Origin: Streptomyces ferrugineus | GTDB lineage: Bacteria > Actinomycetota > Actinomycetes > Streptomycetales > Streptomycetaceae | NCBI RefSeq assembly: GCF_015160855.1 | Contig: NZ_CP063373.1 | Location: 5,270,001-5,334,000 of the forward strand | Length of the DNA: 64,000 nucleotides | Direction: 5' to 3' | Part shown: positions 63,613 to 64,000 of the stretch, piece after piece | Layout: each line of letters opens with the position of its first letter | Position numbering within the stretch: the stretch's first letter is position 1 | Position numbers and translations under genes: made by a program | Notes under the pieces: model-generated | What the model saw: only the letters and a program-made list of their open reading frames with translations | The model's database searches: none | Told to the model about the DNA's origin: nothing

Positions 63613-64000
63613 GTGCCGAAGTTGTGGAACGAGACCATCGAGGAGCACCGCCGCGCTGTTCGCGACGCGGTGCTGGAGACCACGGCGGCGCTCGTGGCCG
63701 AGCATGGGCTGCGCGGCGTGACCATGTCACGGATTGCCGAGAAGAGCGGTATCGGCCGGGCCACGCTGTACAAGTACTTCCCGGACATCGAGTCGATCAT
63801 GATGGCGTGGCATGAACGCCGGATCGCCGCCCACCTCGACGAACTCGCCGAGCTCCGGGACCGTCCCGGCGCGCCTGGTGAGCGTCTCGAAGCGGTGCTG
63901 GAACGCTATGCGTTCATCCAGCAGCAGCGCGGCGGCCATGGCGGGGAACTCTCCGCCGTCCTGCACCGGGGGGACCATGTCGTGCACGCCGAGCAGCATC
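63613..64000 (+). CDS. TetR-family regulator (partial, runs off the window)
   Basis: The first 129 residues from GTG. The TetR N-terminal domain is complete: RDAVLETTAALVAEHGLRGV, TMSRIAEKSGIGRATLYKYF and PDIESIMMAWHERRIAAHLD form the HTH and linker helix. The ligand-binding part continues beyond the end of the window. Divergent from the small membrane operon with a perfect dyad between them, so it probably represses that operon and itself. Confidence 0.9.
   Translation, partial: MPKLWNETIEEHRRAVRDAVLETTAALVAEHGLRGVTMSRIAEKSGIGRATLYKYFPDIESIMMAWHERRIAAHLDELAELRDRPGAPGERLEAVLERYAFIQQQRGGHGGELSAVLHRGDHVVHAEQH

Overview
The window comes from a high-GC actinomycete, almost certainly a Streptomyces. 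Most genes show GC-rich third positions, GTG/TTG starts and ATGA/GTGA overlaps, and the sequence carries the Streptomyces telomere-maintenance pair tap-tpg. That pair places the window in a subtelomeric chromosome arm or on a linear plasmid. The abundance of broken insertion sequences, decayed genes and small secreted proteins fits such a location. The sequence alone cannot tell chromosome from plasmid.

Layout. (1) 0-3.7 kb: small hypothetical genes, a zinc-ribbon protein and an HTH protein preceded by paired palindromic operators. (2) 4.1-7.7 kb: tap-tpg on the minus strand, and a divergent tpg paralogue on the plus strand. The paralogue has Ser-Ser where the main Tpg has the Thr-Thr that includes the reported priming threonine. 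(3) 7.7-12.6 kb: a compact four-gene minus-strand module with overlapping genes: a fused HTH-AAA protein, a DDE (Mu/TniA-like) transposase, a second AAA ATPase (TniB-like), and a fourth protein that looks like a degenerate ATPase plus a dead recombinase fold. Three ~33-bp direct repeats lie upstream. (4) 12.7-23.2 kb: a transposon graveyard (IS256, tyrosine recombinase, IS110, IS701, Tn3 remnants) with two small secreted-protein genes. Two IS5-type elements are stacked inside the target duplication of an IS701-type element that has 112-bp perfect terminal repeats. (5) 23.6-26.3 kb: an intact bifunctional adhE. (6) 26.3-35.6 kb: acetyltransferases, secreted proteins, a VOC protein and many pseudogenes (Y-family polymerase, ArsR-type regulator, HNH nuclease, IS5, IS701). 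(7) 35.7-44.1 kb: a cluster holding a coiled-coil protein, an aminoglycoside-phosphotransferase-like kinase, a beta-helix membrane protein, a pseudo-trypsin-like protein and, overlapping it by ATGA, a 950-residue fusion of a TPR-like N-terminal half to a complete ribosomal protein S1. (8) 45.6-53.7 kb: a 2337-residue Rhs/YD-repeat polymorphic toxin followed by an ADP-ribosylglycohydrolase. (9) 53.8-64 kb: an IS5-type insertion that altered the end of a neighbouring gene, more IS remnants, a pentapeptide-repeat membrane protein, an ArsR-type regulator, an XRE-TM-glycosidase-like protein, a Nudix hydrolase, and a small membrane operon divergent from a TetR regulator that runs off the end.

The most unusual loci are the TPR-S1 fusion with its neighbouring cluster and the transposition-like module next to a second terminal-protein gene. 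In the first, a conserved ribosomal protein has become the C-terminal half of an accessory protein. In the second, two AAA proteins, a DDE enzyme and a degenerate fourth protein sit beside telomere genes. Functions proposed for both are inferences; domain identities come from motifs read directly in the translations.
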